Notes under the pieces: model-generated
Told to the model about the DNA's origin: nothing
The model's input: the letters and a program-made list of their open reading frames with translations, nothing else
Database searches by the model: none
Origin: Actinomycetes bacterium
GTDB taxonomy: Bacteria; Actinomycetota; Actinomycetes; Propionibacteriales; Propionibacteriaceae
Direction of reading: 5' to 3'
Assembly (NCBI GenBank): GCA_023442485.1
Contig: JAEZZG010000023.1
Location: forward strand, 1 to 51,156
DNA length: 51,156 nucleotides
Made by a program: the position numbers and the translations under genes
In this document: positions 25,199-32,735 of the stretch, in pieces
Layout of the letters: every line of letters begins with the position of its first letter
Position numbering within the stretch: position 1 is the first letter of the stretch

Positions 25199-25205
25199 AA
25201 GGACC

Positions 25206-26018
25206 ATGCGTGTTGCCAGATTCTCGGTTACGGGGCGCGACCCCCAATATGGAATCGTGGAGTTACCTGTCGACGACTCCACTCACCCGAACACGGTGGC
25301 TGCAATCAGCGGCGACCCTTTCTCCGGGCCCGTCCACCTGCTCTCTGAAAGATACCCGCTCGACGAGGTCCGTCTCCTCGCACCGGTGATCCCCAGATCA
25401 AAGGTGATCGGTGTCGGTGGCAACTACCTCAGCGTTGAGGAGTACAAAGACGCCCGCGGTGCAGACACCAATCTCGCTCATCCAGACCTCTTCTTCAAAC
25501 CGAATACCTCGGTGATCGGCCCGGCTGATGCCATCGTCAAACCGTCGGGGATTGACACCATTCACTATGAGGGGGAACTCGCCGTCGTCATCGGCCGCAT
25601 CTGCAGACATGTTCCGCTCGACCGCGTCCAGGAAGTCATCTTCGGATATACCTGCGCCAACGACGTCACTGCAGATACCGCATACGATCAAGACGGCAAC
25701 CGGACCCGCTCCAAAGGCTGGGACACCTTCTGCCCGATTGGCCCATGGATTACCACCCACTTGAAACTAGCCGAGGCCGGTGATCTCACCTTGCACACCA
25801 GCGTTGACGGCACCCTCACCCAGGAATCATCTACCCGTTTCCTTCGTACCGACATCGCCCATCTAGTCTGCGCGGTGAGCGAGTTCACCACCTTGCTGCC
25901 TGGGGACATCATCCTGACTGGCACCCCGGAAGGCTGTGGGCCTGTCGAGCCCGGTTCCAAGGTCGATGTGGAGATTGAGGAGATCGGGGTTTTGTCGAAC
26001 CCGGTGGTTTGTGAATGA
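25206..26018 (+). CDS. Fumarylacetoacetate hydrolase (FAH)-family protein
   Basis: Related to HpaG/HHDD isomerase-type and acylpyruvate hydrolase enzymes that act on small 2,4-dioxo acids. The signature includes KVIGVGGNYLSVEEYKD, PDLFFKPNTSVIGP, the metal-binding YEGELAVVIGR and the late ILTGTPEGCGPV. It has 270 residues. A homologue lies near gltX and the tRNA-Gln/Glu genes in other actinobacteria, but no gltX is present here. The physiological substrate is unknown. Confidence 0.85.
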   Translation: MRVARFSVTGRDPQYGIVELPVDDSTHPNTVAAISGDPFSGPVHLLSERYPLDEVRLLAPVIPRSKVIGVGGNYLSVEEYKDARGADTNLAHPDLFFKPNTSVIGPADAIVKPSGIDTIHYEGELAVVIGRICRHVPLDRVQEVIFGYTCANDVTADTAYDQDGNRTRSKGWDTFCPIGPWITTHLKLAEAGDLTLHTSVDGTLTQESSTRFLRTDIAHLVCAVSEFTTLLPGDIILTGTPEGCGPVEPGSKVDVEIEEIGVLSNPVVCE

Positions 26019-26050
26019 GTCGCTGGTCGGTCAATGATGGGGGCGGGATC

Positions 26051-26080
26051 TTGGCTCCGCAACCACACGTCTCCTACGAT
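26051..26080 (+). promoter_or_regulatory. Promoter of the CPBP protease gene (TTGGCT-18-TACGAT)
   Basis: TTGGCT at 26051-26056 and TACGAT at 26075-26080 are 18 bases apart. The -10 ends six bases before ATG 26087. This sets the start codon and predicts a leaderless mRNA. Confidence 0.6.
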
Positions 26081-26086
26081 CAAACC

Positions 26087-26959
26087 ATGGGCAATAGCCG
26101 AGACGTGAGGGTCAAGGCTGTGATCGGTGTCCTAATCGGGATCGGCTTCTTCATGATTGCGGTGCCGGTGATCCTCTCCGTCTTGCTCTCCTTGTGCTGG
26201 ACCATCAGCTATCGGGGTCAATCACTCCAGGATTTCTACTCCGACGCGCTGAGCTACCTCAACCCCGCAGGTCTCTTTGCCACCCACTTAGGGATCGCTC
26301 TCCTCATCCTGGTTTCGATCGCGCTGATCCGCTTCCTGCACCACATCCACCCCAGGTGGCTGGTGTCGGTCCATCCCGGGATGAGGTGGCGTTATTTCTT
26401 CATCGGCCTGGCGGCGGCCGGCATCGTCATCAACCTGGGGCTGTGGCTGACGTTGTGGGGGAGCCCGCTGAACTTCTCTGTTCCCGATCGCTGGTGGCTG
26501 TGGGTTCTTGCAATCCTAGCGGTAACCCCTCTCCAAGCAGCCGGAGAAGAGTTCTTCTTCCGGGGCTATCTGCTCCAGGCATTCGGAGCCATCTCCGGGC
26601 TACGCTGGGCAGCAGTCGGGGCCTCCGCACTGATTTTTGCCCTCTTCCACGGCACCCAGAATCTGCCGCTTTTTGTGGATCGATTCGGTTTTGGTCTCTT
26701 AGCCGGATTGCTCGTGATCGTCACCGGCGGGCTCGAAGCGTCCATCGCAATCCACGTTGTCAATAACCTGATGTCTTTCGGCTATGCCGTTTTCATGGGC
26801 GGGGTGGCCACAGTTCGATCTGTGACGGTGATCGACTGGGCGACCTGCGCGCGAGACCTGATCGTCTACGCCGCAGTTGCCGGTGTGATGTGGTGGATCG
26901 GGTCCCGGCTCCGCTTGGCTACGACGACACCGGGGAGACCCGAAATCCTCGATCGGTGA
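26087..26959 (+). CDS. CPBP-family intramembrane metalloprotease (CAAX-protease-like)
   Basis: A multi-pass membrane protein of the Abi/CPBP (Rce1-like) family. The diagnostic motifs are EEFFFRGYLLQA (Glu-Glu-x3-Arg), FALFHGTQN (Phe-x3-His) and IHVVNNL (His-x3-Asn). Six to eight hydrophobic segments are visible. ATG 26087 is chosen because a clean promoter ends six bases before it. An in-frame ATG at 26015 would overlap the preceding stop codon and add 24 polar residues. The length is 290 residues. Substrates are unknown. In other bacteria such proteins process membrane peptides or give bacteriocin immunity. Confidence 0.85.
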   Translation: MGNSRDVRVKAVIGVLIGIGFFMIAVPVILSVLLSLCWTISYRGQSLQDFYSDALSYLNPAGLFATHLGIALLILVSIALIRFLHHIHPRWLVSVHPGMRWRYFFIGLAAAGIVINLGLWLTLWGSPLNFSVPDRWWLWVLAILAVTPLQAAGEEFFFRGYLLQAFGAISGLRWAAVGASALIFALFHGTQNLPLFVDRFGFGLLAGLLVIVTGGLEASIAIHVVNNLMSFGYAVFMGGVATVRSVTVIDWATCARDLIVYAAVAGVMWWIGSRLRLATTTPGRPEILDR

Positions 26960-27068
26960 CGCTCGAGACATCCCTTCGATGCAGTTGCTATGATGTGGCA
27001 GAACACTGATTTGGAAACTCGGATTCGATCCGGTAGTCTCTTTCCTCGGCGATTCAATGAATCAACCC

Positions 27069-27140
27069 TGGGGTATGGGGTAATTGGCAGCCCGCCGGAT
27101 TCTGGTTCCGTCAGTCCAGGTTCGAGTCCTGGTACCCCAA
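27069..27140 (+). tRNA. tRNA-Gln (anticodon CTG)
   Basis: A cloverleaf can be drawn. The acceptor arms TGGGGTA and TACCCCA pair fully. The D stem is GGG/CCC, the anticodon loop TTCTGGT holds CTG, and the T arm is CCAGG-TTCGAGT-CCTGG. The discriminator is A and no CCA is encoded. The length is 72 bases. The first pair of the anticodon stem looks mismatched. Confidence 0.92.
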
Positions 27141-27182
27141 CGAAGCGTCAGCACCGCTAGCGGTGAAGGCGATTCAACCTGT

Positions 27183-27255
27183 GACCCCGTTGTGTAGTGG
27201 CCTAGCACGCGGCCCTCTCAAGGCCGAAACGGCGGTTCGAATCCGCTCGGGGTTA
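27183..27255 (+). tRNA. tRNA-Glu (anticodon CTC)
   Basis: Acceptor GACCCCG pairs with CGGGGTT (one G-T pair). The anticodon loop CTCTCAA holds CTC. The T arm is GGCGG-TTCGAAT-CCGCT, with an imperfect closing pair. Discriminator A at 27255 is followed by CCA (27256-27258). It lies 42 bases after tRNA-Gln and is probably co-transcribed. Confidence 0.92.
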
Positions 27256-27293
27256 CCATGGATCTCGACGAGGTTGGGAGACTCGCGAGACTT

Positions 27294-27364
27294 GATCTGC
27301 CCTAGTCATCGGTGCGCAAGCAGGAGGCTAGGGCAGATCGGTTTTAAACCTCCCTGCCCTAGCC
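27294..27364. terminator. Overlapping inverted repeats between tRNA-Glu and ndgR
   Basis: Three arms: A, GATCTGCCCTAG (27294-27305); B, GGCTAGGGCAGATC (27326-27339); C, CTGCCCTAGCC (27354-27364). B can pair with A (12 bp) or with C (11 bp) but not both. The A:B hairpin is followed by GGTTTT on the plus strand and suits termination of the tRNA transcript. The C:B hairpin suits ndgR on the minus strand, which ends at 27371. Confidence 0.7.
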
Positions 27365-27370
27365 GCACAG

Positions 27371-28090
27371 CTACTTCGCGGTCGAGCGCAGAACTTCGCT
27401 CAGGCGCTCCGCCGCTGCCATCACGGCTGCCGCATGTAGGCGCCCCGGCTGTCTGGTCAACCGCTCAATCGGGCCAGAAATGGAGACGGCTGCGATCACC
27501 TTTCCGGCCGGGGACTTCACTGGCGCAGAAACCGATGCGACCCCAGATTCCCGCTCTCCGACCGATTGTGCCCAGCCGCGCTGTCGAACTGTGGCCAGTC
27601 CCACTGCAGAGAAGGTCGTCCCCTCAAGTTCGGCCTTGATTCTTTCCGGCTCTTCCCAGGCGAGGAGGACCTGGGCACCTGAACCTGCGCTCATGGATAG
27701 CTGCGAGCCCACCGGGATAGAATCTCGCAATCCCGAGGGGCGCTCGGCAGCGGCGGCACAGACTCGGTAATCTCCTTGACGGCGAAATAGCTGCGCCGAC
27801 TCACCGGTAATATCCCTCAGACGAGCCAGGATCGGGCCAGCGGTCGCCAGGAGCCGGTCTTCGCCGGCAGCAGAGGCGAGTTCAGCCAGGCGCGGCCCCA
27901 AGACGAAACGTCCCTGCAAATCTCTGGCAACAAAGCGGTGATGTTCGAGGGCGACGGCGAGACGATGAGCGGTAGGTCTAGCCAGCCCTGTGGCCTGAAC
28001 TAGTCCGGCAAGAGTGATCGGCCCTTGTTCGAGGGCGCTCAGAACTGCGGCGGCTTTGTCGAGGACGCCAACCCCACTCGATGTTTCCAT
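27371..28090 (-). CDS. ndgR: IclR-family regulator of leuCD (NdgR/LtbR type)
   Basis: An IclR-type transcription factor with an N-terminal winged helix-turn-helix (about residues 8-60; ITLAGLVQATGLARPTAHRL) and a C-terminal effector-binding domain. It is divergent from leuC. In Streptomyces and Corynebacterium the gene in this position (NdgR, LtbR) controls leuCD and amino-acid metabolism. It has 239 residues. Its predicted leaderless promoter (TTGGCA-18-TAATCT) overlaps a TGAGAT-N4-ATCTCA palindrome, suggesting that it represses itself. Function is inferred from homology and position. Confidence 0.88.
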   Translation of the reverse strand: METSSGVGVLDKAAAVLSALEQGPITLAGLVQATGLARPTAHRLAVALEHHRFVARDLQGRFVLGPRLAELASAAGEDRLLATAGPILARLRDITGESAQLFRRQGDYRVCAAAAERPSGLRDSIPVGSQLSMSAGSGAQVLLAWEEPERIKAELEGTTFSAVGLATVRQRGWAQSVGERESGVASVSAPVKSPAGKVIAAVSISGPIERLTRQPGRLHAAAVMAAAERLSEVLRSTAK

Positions 28091-28094
28091 AAGA

Positions 28095-28110
28095 TGAGAT
28101 TATCATCTCA
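28095..28110. promoter_or_regulatory. Candidate NdgR operator TGAGAT-TATC-ATCTCA
   Basis: A 16-base dyad with perfect 6-base arms in the ndgR-leuC divergent region. It covers the predicted ndgR -10 element and lies upstream of leuC. Assignment to NdgR is from position, not from a known consensus. Confidence 0.6.
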
Positions 28111-28126
28111 AATCGTGGTATGCCAA
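28097..28126 (-). promoter_or_regulatory. Promoter of ndgR (TTGGCA-18-TAATCT)
   Basis: On the minus strand, TTGGCA (28126-28121), 18 bases, TAATCT (28102-28097), then six bases to ATG 28090. This predicts a leaderless transcript, with the -10 inside the palindrome. Confidence 0.65.
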
Positions 28127-28184
28127 GGTAGTTTAATGGTGAGCGGTTGACGCATCGAATCGCGCAGCCGAAAGGGAGGTAATC

Positions 28185-29606
28185 ATGGGTCAAACCCTCA
28201 GTGAGAAGTTGTGGGACGCACACGTCGTCCACCCCGGCTCAAATGGTGAGCCCGATCTGTTGTACATCGATCTCCACCTCGTCCACGAGGTCACGTCCCC
28301 GCAGGCGTTTGAAGGATTGCGGATGGCCGGACGTCAGGTTCGTCGCCCCGACCTCACCCAAGCGACCGAGGATCACAATACGCCAACCCTCAACATTTTT
28401 GACCCCATCGCTGACCCGATCTCCAAACTCCAAGTGGACACCCTCCGCAAGAACACCGCAGACTTCGGAGTCCCCATCCACTCCCTCGGCGACCGCGATC
28501 AAGGAGTCGTCCATGTGGTCGGCCCCCACCTGGGCCTGACCCAGCCGGGCATGACCATCGTCTGTGGCGACTCCCATACCGCAACTCACGGCGCATTCGG
28601 TGCGCTGGCCTTCGGGATTGGCACCTCGGAGGTCGAACATGTCTTAGCGACGCAGACTCTGCCTCAGTCTCGCCCCAAGACCATGGCTGTCAACATCCAT
28701 GGTGAACTCCGCGACGGAGTCACCCCTAAGGACGTCGTGCTGGCGTTGATCGCCAAGGTCGGCACCGGCGGTGGTCAAGGATATATGGTCGAGTATCGCG
28801 GCGAGACCATCGAGAACATGTCGATGGAAGGGCGCATGACGATCTGCAATATGTCCATCGAGTGGGGTGCCAGGGCCGGGATGGTAGCCCCCGACGAGAA
28901 AACCTTCGCCTACCTCAAGGGGCGCCCGAACGCTCCCGAAGGCGAGGAATGGGACGAGGCAGTCGCCTATTGGAAGACTCTATTCACCGATGCGGACGCC
29001 GAGTTTGATCGCGAAGTTGATCTTGACGTGTCAGAGTTGACCCCCTTTGTCACCTGGGGAACAAACCCCGGTCAGGGCGTTCCCCTCGGGGATGTCATCC
29101 CCGATCCAGCTTCTTTTGACGAAGAAGTGGATCGAGTGGCTGCCGAGCGCGCACTCGGATATATGGGGCTCACCGCAGGAACTCCGATGCGTGAGATAGC
29201 CATCGATACCGTATTCCTCGGTTCTTGCACGAATGGGCGTCTAGAGGACCTTCGCCAAGCCGCCAAGATCGTCGAGGGACGTCACATCGCTCCAGGGGTG
29301 AGGATGCTAGTCGTCCCCGGATCGGCCAGGGTGCGTCTCGAAGCTGAAGCTGAAGGGCTAGACAAGATCTTTACCGAAGCCGGAGCTGAATGGCGCTACG
29401 CAGGGTGTTCGATGTGTCTGGGGATGAACCCTGACCAGCTCGGTGTTGGGGAACGATCCGCCTCCACCTCAAACCGGAATTTTGAAGGTCGACAAGGACG
29501 CGGGGGACGCACCCACCTCGTCTCCCCGGTGGTTGCTGCAGCCACAGCGCTCACCGGGCATTTGAGTTCGCCGGCGGACCTCGCCCTGGCAGGACAGGAG
29601 AACTAG
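28185..29606 (+). CDS. leuC: 3-isopropylmalate dehydratase large subunit
   Basis: With LeuD it isomerises 2-isopropylmalate to 3-isopropylmalate via a 4Fe-4S cluster. It also converts citramalate to 3-methylmalate in the CimA route. The cluster ligands are Cys348 (GSCTNGR), Cys408 and Cys411 (CSMCLGMNPDQL). The aconitase-family segments HEVTSPQAFEGLR and CGDSHTATHGAFGALAFGIG are present. It has 473 residues. AAAGGGAGG lies just upstream of ATG 28185. leuD follows after 2 bases. It is probably controlled by the divergent NdgR. Confidence 0.96.
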   Translation: MGQTLSEKLWDAHVVHPGSNGEPDLLYIDLHLVHEVTSPQAFEGLRMAGRQVRRPDLTQATEDHNTPTLNIFDPIADPISKLQVDTLRKNTADFGVPIHSLGDRDQGVVHVVGPHLGLTQPGMTIVCGDSHTATHGAFGALAFGIGTSEVEHVLATQTLPQSRPKTMAVNIHGELRDGVTPKDVVLALIAKVGTGGGQGYMVEYRGETIENMSMEGRMTICNMSIEWGARAGMVAPDEKTFAYLKGRPNAPEGEEWDEAVAYWKTLFTDADAEFDREVDLDVSELTPFVTWGTNPGQGVPLGDVIPDPASFDEEVDRVAAERALGYMGLTAGTPMREIAIDTVFLGSCTNGRLEDLRQAAKIVEGRHIAPGVRMLVVPGSARVRLEAEAEGLDKIFTEAGAEWRYAGCSMCLGMNPDQLGVGERSASTSNRNFEGRQGRGGRTHLVSPVVAAATALTGHLSSPADLALAGQEN

Positions 29607-29608
29607 TC

Positions 29609-30220
29609 ATGGAGAAATTTCTCACCCACACAGGCGTTCCAGTCCCGCTGAAACGTTCCAACGTCGATACTGACCAGATCATCCCGGCGCTCTACCTGAA
29701 GCGAATCAGCCGTACCGGATTTGAGGACGGGTTATTTGCGGCGTGGCGAAAAGAGCCAGATTTCGTGCTCAATCGTCAGGCTTACAAAGACGGCTCCATC
29801 TTGATTGCAGGCCCTGACTTCGGCACCGGGTCGAGTCGCGAACACGCCGTATGGGCGTTGCAGAACTATGGTTTCAAGGTGATTCTCGGATCGCGTTTCG
29901 CCGACATCTTCCGAAATAACGCCGGCAAGGCAGGCCTGGTCGTCGGTTTGCTAGCCCAGGACGAAATCGAGCAACTCTGGGAGTTTGCCGAAGCCAATCC
30001 AGGGACCCCGATCACCGTCTCGTTGGAAGATTGCCTCGTTACCACATCGCAAGCCAGCTACCGCTTCACCATCGACGACTACACGCGTTACCGTCTGATG
30101 GAAGGTCTTGACGACATCGCGATCACCTTGCAGAAGGAGGAGGCGATCGCGGCCTATGAGGCTCAGCGGGCACGCTTCAAACCCACCACCCTTCCGGTGC
30201 GCACCGTTGATCAGCGCTGA
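29609..30220 (+). CDS. leuD: 3-isopropylmalate dehydratase small subunit
   Basis: Swivel-domain partner of LeuC. The N-terminus has RSNVDTDQIIPALYLKRI, and the substrate-binding segment is DFGTGSSREHAVWALQNYG, both diagnostic. It has 203 residues, normal for the family. RBS AGGACAGGAG lies upstream, within the end of leuC. The gene ends the two-gene leuCD unit. Confidence 0.95.
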   Translation: MEKFLTHTGVPVPLKRSNVDTDQIIPALYLKRISRTGFEDGLFAAWRKEPDFVLNRQAYKDGSILIAGPDFGTGSSREHAVWALQNYGFKVILGSRFADIFRNNAGKAGLVVGLLAQDEIEQLWEFAEANPGTPITVSLEDCLVTTSQASYRFTIDDYTRYRLMEGLDDIAITLQKEEAIAAYEAQRARFKPTTLPVRTVDQR

Positions 30221-30250
30221 GGTCTGGCTCATCTCGGTGGAATGGGAAAC

Positions 30251-30292
30251 AAGGGGTCTGGCATAAAACCGGATGGGTTGTGCCAGGCCCTT
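30251..30292. terminator. Imperfect hairpin after leuD
   Basis: AAGGGGTCTGGCA (30251-30263) pairs with TGCCAGGCCCTT (30281-30292) with one internal irregularity. No T-tract is present. It lies between leuD (+) and a convergent small gene (-). Confidence 0.45.
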
Positions 30293-30445
30293 GGAGTTTA
30301 GCGTCGGGAGAAGTCGCCGCCTCGATTGGTGTCGGGGTTGATGGGTGAGGCCAGGTCGGCTGGGGTTACACCTAGCCGGGTCGAGCCTTGTTCAGTGTTG
30401 ATCCTTGATGTCGTCACGGTAGTGACGGTGTCTTGTCTACCCCGG

Positions 30446-30658
30446 TTAGCCGATGTAGAACTGCGTGACCTGTTCGGGAACGGTAGGCTCGTGTCCGGAC
30501 GCCGTCTCCACCTGCACCTGTTGCCCGCAGCGAAGGTGATTGACGGGGTGGGCTAGCCGGTCAGCGGGGAGGATGAGCCGAGTCCCGCTGGGAGAGATAG
30601 CCAACCAGCCAGGCGGGCCGGAGTCCTGCCATGAGACGATGGTGAACCTGAAAACCAT
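30446..30658 (-). CDS. Small conserved-looking protein with cold-shock/OB-fold-like pattern
   Basis: A 70-residue protein without a named family that I recognise. The pattern GWLAISPSGTRLILPADRL followed by LRCGQQVQVE resembles short cold-shock-like OB-fold proteins, in which a surface of beta strands binds nucleic acid. This is a tentative reading. Support for a real gene comes from TAGGGT six bases before the ATG, the same arrangement seen at other leaderless genes here. Opposite-strand open frames in this stretch lack such signals. Confidence 0.6.
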   Translation of the reverse strand: MVFRFTIVSWQDSGPPGWLAISPSGTRLILPADRLAHPVNHLRCGQQVQVETASGHEPTVPEQVTQFYIG

Positions 30659-30664
30659 AGGATC

Positions 30665-30670
30665 ACCCTA
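30665..30670 (-). promoter_or_regulatory. -10 element TAGGGT of the small gene at 30446-30658
   Basis: On the minus strand TAGGGT ends six bases before ATG 30658. No clear -35 is seen. Confidence 0.5.
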
Positions 30671-30744
30671 GCGAGCAGCTAGACCCGAGGCTAGTGGGCG
30701 CTGCGACGAACGCGTGACAGTCGCGGATGAAGGAAGGGGAGCGG

Positions 30745-31524
30745 GTGAGAGACATTGAAGGTTTCAACCTGTTGAGACTGCGTCAGGTCAACAAGAGGCC
30801 TGCACCAATCGAACTTGTCGGGGCTGCGCGGCTGGCGAAATGGCTATTCAATCTCACTGTGTGGCGACACTGGCGTGGCAGAGGAAACATTCCGGCAGAC
30901 GGGCCGGCGATCATCGTCGTCAACCACATATCAAATGCCGATCCGGTCGCCATCTGCGAGTTCTTGATCTATGCCGGACGATGGCCGCACATCCTTGCCC
31001 GAGACAATCTCCTCGATCCGCGTCACTGGTGGGGCAGGCTTTTTCGTCGCTGGGGGATGATTCCGGTCGAACGCGGCTCGATCCGGGCCAAGGATTCCCT
31101 CATCGCGGCCAAGAAGGCTCTCCTGGACGGCCAAATCGTGGTCATCTATCCCGAATCCACCTTCACCCAAGACCCGCTGGGTTGGCCGATGACCGGGCAC
31201 ACCGGCGCCGTGCGGTTGGCGATGGAGACCGGGGTGCCATTGATCCCGATTGGGCAGTGGGGGCCGCAGCAGTTCATGCCGGGCCTCAACGCCACCTATC
31301 CGAGGATTTTCCCGCGAAAAACCTTCCAAATCACTGCCAGGCCACCGATTGACCTGACGGATTTGATCGCCATGGAAGATCGCGGTGAGGCCGTCCGTCG
31401 CGGCATCGACCGGGTGATGGATGTGCTCACCGAGATTGTGGCAGAGTTGCGTCACGAGGAACCCCCTCCGGGGCGCTACGATAGGAAAACCGGGCTCCGG
31501 GTGGCCTCACGAGATAAGGATTGA
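30745..31524 (+). CDS. 1-acyl-sn-glycerol-3-phosphate acyltransferase-like protein
   Basis: A PlsC-type acyltransferase that probably makes phosphatidic acid at the membrane. The catalytic H-x4-D motif is NHISNADP. The following blocks include GMIPVERGS and the phosphate-binding YPESTFTQD, where the usual EGTR is changed to ESTF. GTG 30745 has AAGGAAGGGGA upstream and gives 259 residues. ATG 30727 is an alternative. The stop is 2 bases before ddl. In many actinobacteria a glycerol-3-phosphate dehydrogenase gene (gpsA) sits between these two, but it is absent here. Confidence 0.86.
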   Translation: MRDIEGFNLLRLRQVNKRPAPIELVGAARLAKWLFNLTVWRHWRGRGNIPADGPAIIVVNHISNADPVAICEFLIYAGRWPHILARDNLLDPRHWWGRLFRRWGMIPVERGSIRAKDSLIAAKKALLDGQIVVIYPESTFTQDPLGWPMTGHTGAVRLAMETGVPLIPIGQWGPQQFMPGLNATYPRIFPRKTFQITARPPIDLTDLIAMEDRGEAVRRGIDRVMDVLTEIVAELRHEEPPPGRYDRKTGLRVASRDKD

Positions 31525-31526
31525 GC

Positions 31527-32633
31527 ATGAAACATCGAGTAGTGGTGATGTTTGGCGGACGATCGACCGAACACGAGGTCTCCTGTCTCACTGCGGCCGG
31601 TGTCATCGCCTCCCTCGATCCATCCAAGTACGAACTCTTCGCCGTCGGAATCTCACATTCGGGTACCTGGCATCGCTACGATCCTGCCGTGGTCGCCCAG
31701 CTCAGCATCGACGGCACCGTCATGCCTGAGGTTGATCGAAGCCAACCCCAGGCCATCTTCGTCCCCACCAGCGACGGGATTCAGCTCGCTACCGTCGATG
31801 GGGCGTCACTGTTTGATTTAACCCCAGTCGACGTCGTCTTCCCCCTGCTTCACGGCCCCTACGGCGAAGACGGGACCCTCCAAGGCCAACTCGAGATGCT
31901 CGGCTTGCGCTATGTCGGGTCGGGGGTTTGTGCCTCTGCTCTATCCATGGATAAACACACCATGAAGATGGTGTTTGAATCCGCCGGAATCCCGATCGGC
32001 CCCTACGTCGTGATCAATCCAGCCCAGTGGAACTCAGATCGTCAAGGGTGCCTCGACGAGGTCGCGAAGTTGACTCTGCCTGTCTTCGTCAAACCCGCTC
32101 GGGGCGGTTCTTCAGTGGGGATCAGCAAGGTCAATGATCTAGTGGAGCTCGCCGCCGCCATCGACCTGGCGGCGCAGTACGACCCGAAGGTGATCATCGA
32201 ACAAGGCATCATGGGCGCGCGCGAGATCGAGTGCGCGGTGCTCGGTAGTCATGACGGTGGGCAGCCGCGCACTTCCCTGGTGGGTGAGATCGCGATGGTT
32301 GATCAGGACGCCTTCTACGACTACGAGGCAAAATACCGGCCTGACAACCAAGTTCAGTTGAGTATCCCGGCAGACGTCAGCGACAAGGTCTTGCAGCGGG
32401 TGCAACAACTCGCGGCCAGGTGTTTCGAGACTGTGGGATGTGAAGGCCTAGCCAGGGTGGACACCTTCGTCACTCCTGACGAAGACGTCATCGTCAACGA
32501 GATCAACACCATGCCCGGGTTCACCAGGTACTCGATGTTCCCGTCTTTGTGGGAAGCAACCGGGATGGCCTATCCGCAGCTGCTGGACGAGCTGATTTCT
32601 TTGGCTCTGAATCGCCCTACCGATCTGCGATAG
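31527..32633 (+). CDS. ddl: D-alanine--D-alanine ligase
   Basis: An ATP-grasp ligase forming D-Ala-D-Ala for peptidoglycan. The N-terminus VVVMFGGRSTEHEVS is diagnostic. PVFVKPARGGSSVGI binds ATP phosphates, and the metal site includes VNEINTMPGFT. It has 368 residues. ATG 31527 is preceded by AAGGA and follows the acyltransferase stop by two bases. It is likely an essential cell-wall gene. Confidence 0.95.
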   Translation: MKHRVVVMFGGRSTEHEVSCLTAAGVIASLDPSKYELFAVGISHSGTWHRYDPAVVAQLSIDGTVMPEVDRSQPQAIFVPTSDGIQLATVDGASLFDLTPVDVVFPLLHGPYGEDGTLQGQLEMLGLRYVGSGVCASALSMDKHTMKMVFESAGIPIGPYVVINPAQWNSDRQGCLDEVAKLTLPVFVKPARGGSSVGISKVNDLVELAAAIDLAAQYDPKVIIEQGIMGAREIECAVLGSHDGGQPRTSLVGEIAMVDQDAFYDYEAKYRPDNQVQLSIPADVSDKVLQRVQQLAARCFETVGCEGLARVDTFVTPDEDVIVNEINTMPGFTRYSMFPSLWEATGMAYPQLLDELISLALNRPTDLR

Positions 32634-32722
32634 TGCCTGGCGACAAGGTTCTTCGTCATTTCAGATGATGATTTTGCTTCGCCCCACGGTGGTGCCTAGT
32701 GGGTCAGCGTCGTCGGGTCTGT

Positions 32723-32728
32723 TAGGCT
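32723..32728 (+). promoter_or_regulatory. -10 element TAGGCT of leaderless ftsK
   Basis: TAGGCT ends seven bases before ATG 32736. No ribosome binding site is present. Confidence 0.55.
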
Positions 32729-32735
32729 TGCCACC

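Noticed and set aside
26194..26766. 190-codon frame overlapping the CPBP protease gene
   Set aside because: Arg/His/Pro-rich shadow. The other frame has CPBP motifs and membrane segments.
30326..30556. 76-codon plus-strand frame after leuD
   Set aside because: No ribosome binding site or -10 at its start and no family resemblance. The opposite-strand small gene has better support.
30840..31352. 170-codon frame inside the acyltransferase gene
   Set aside because: Out-of-frame shadow. The PlsC motifs lie in the other frame.
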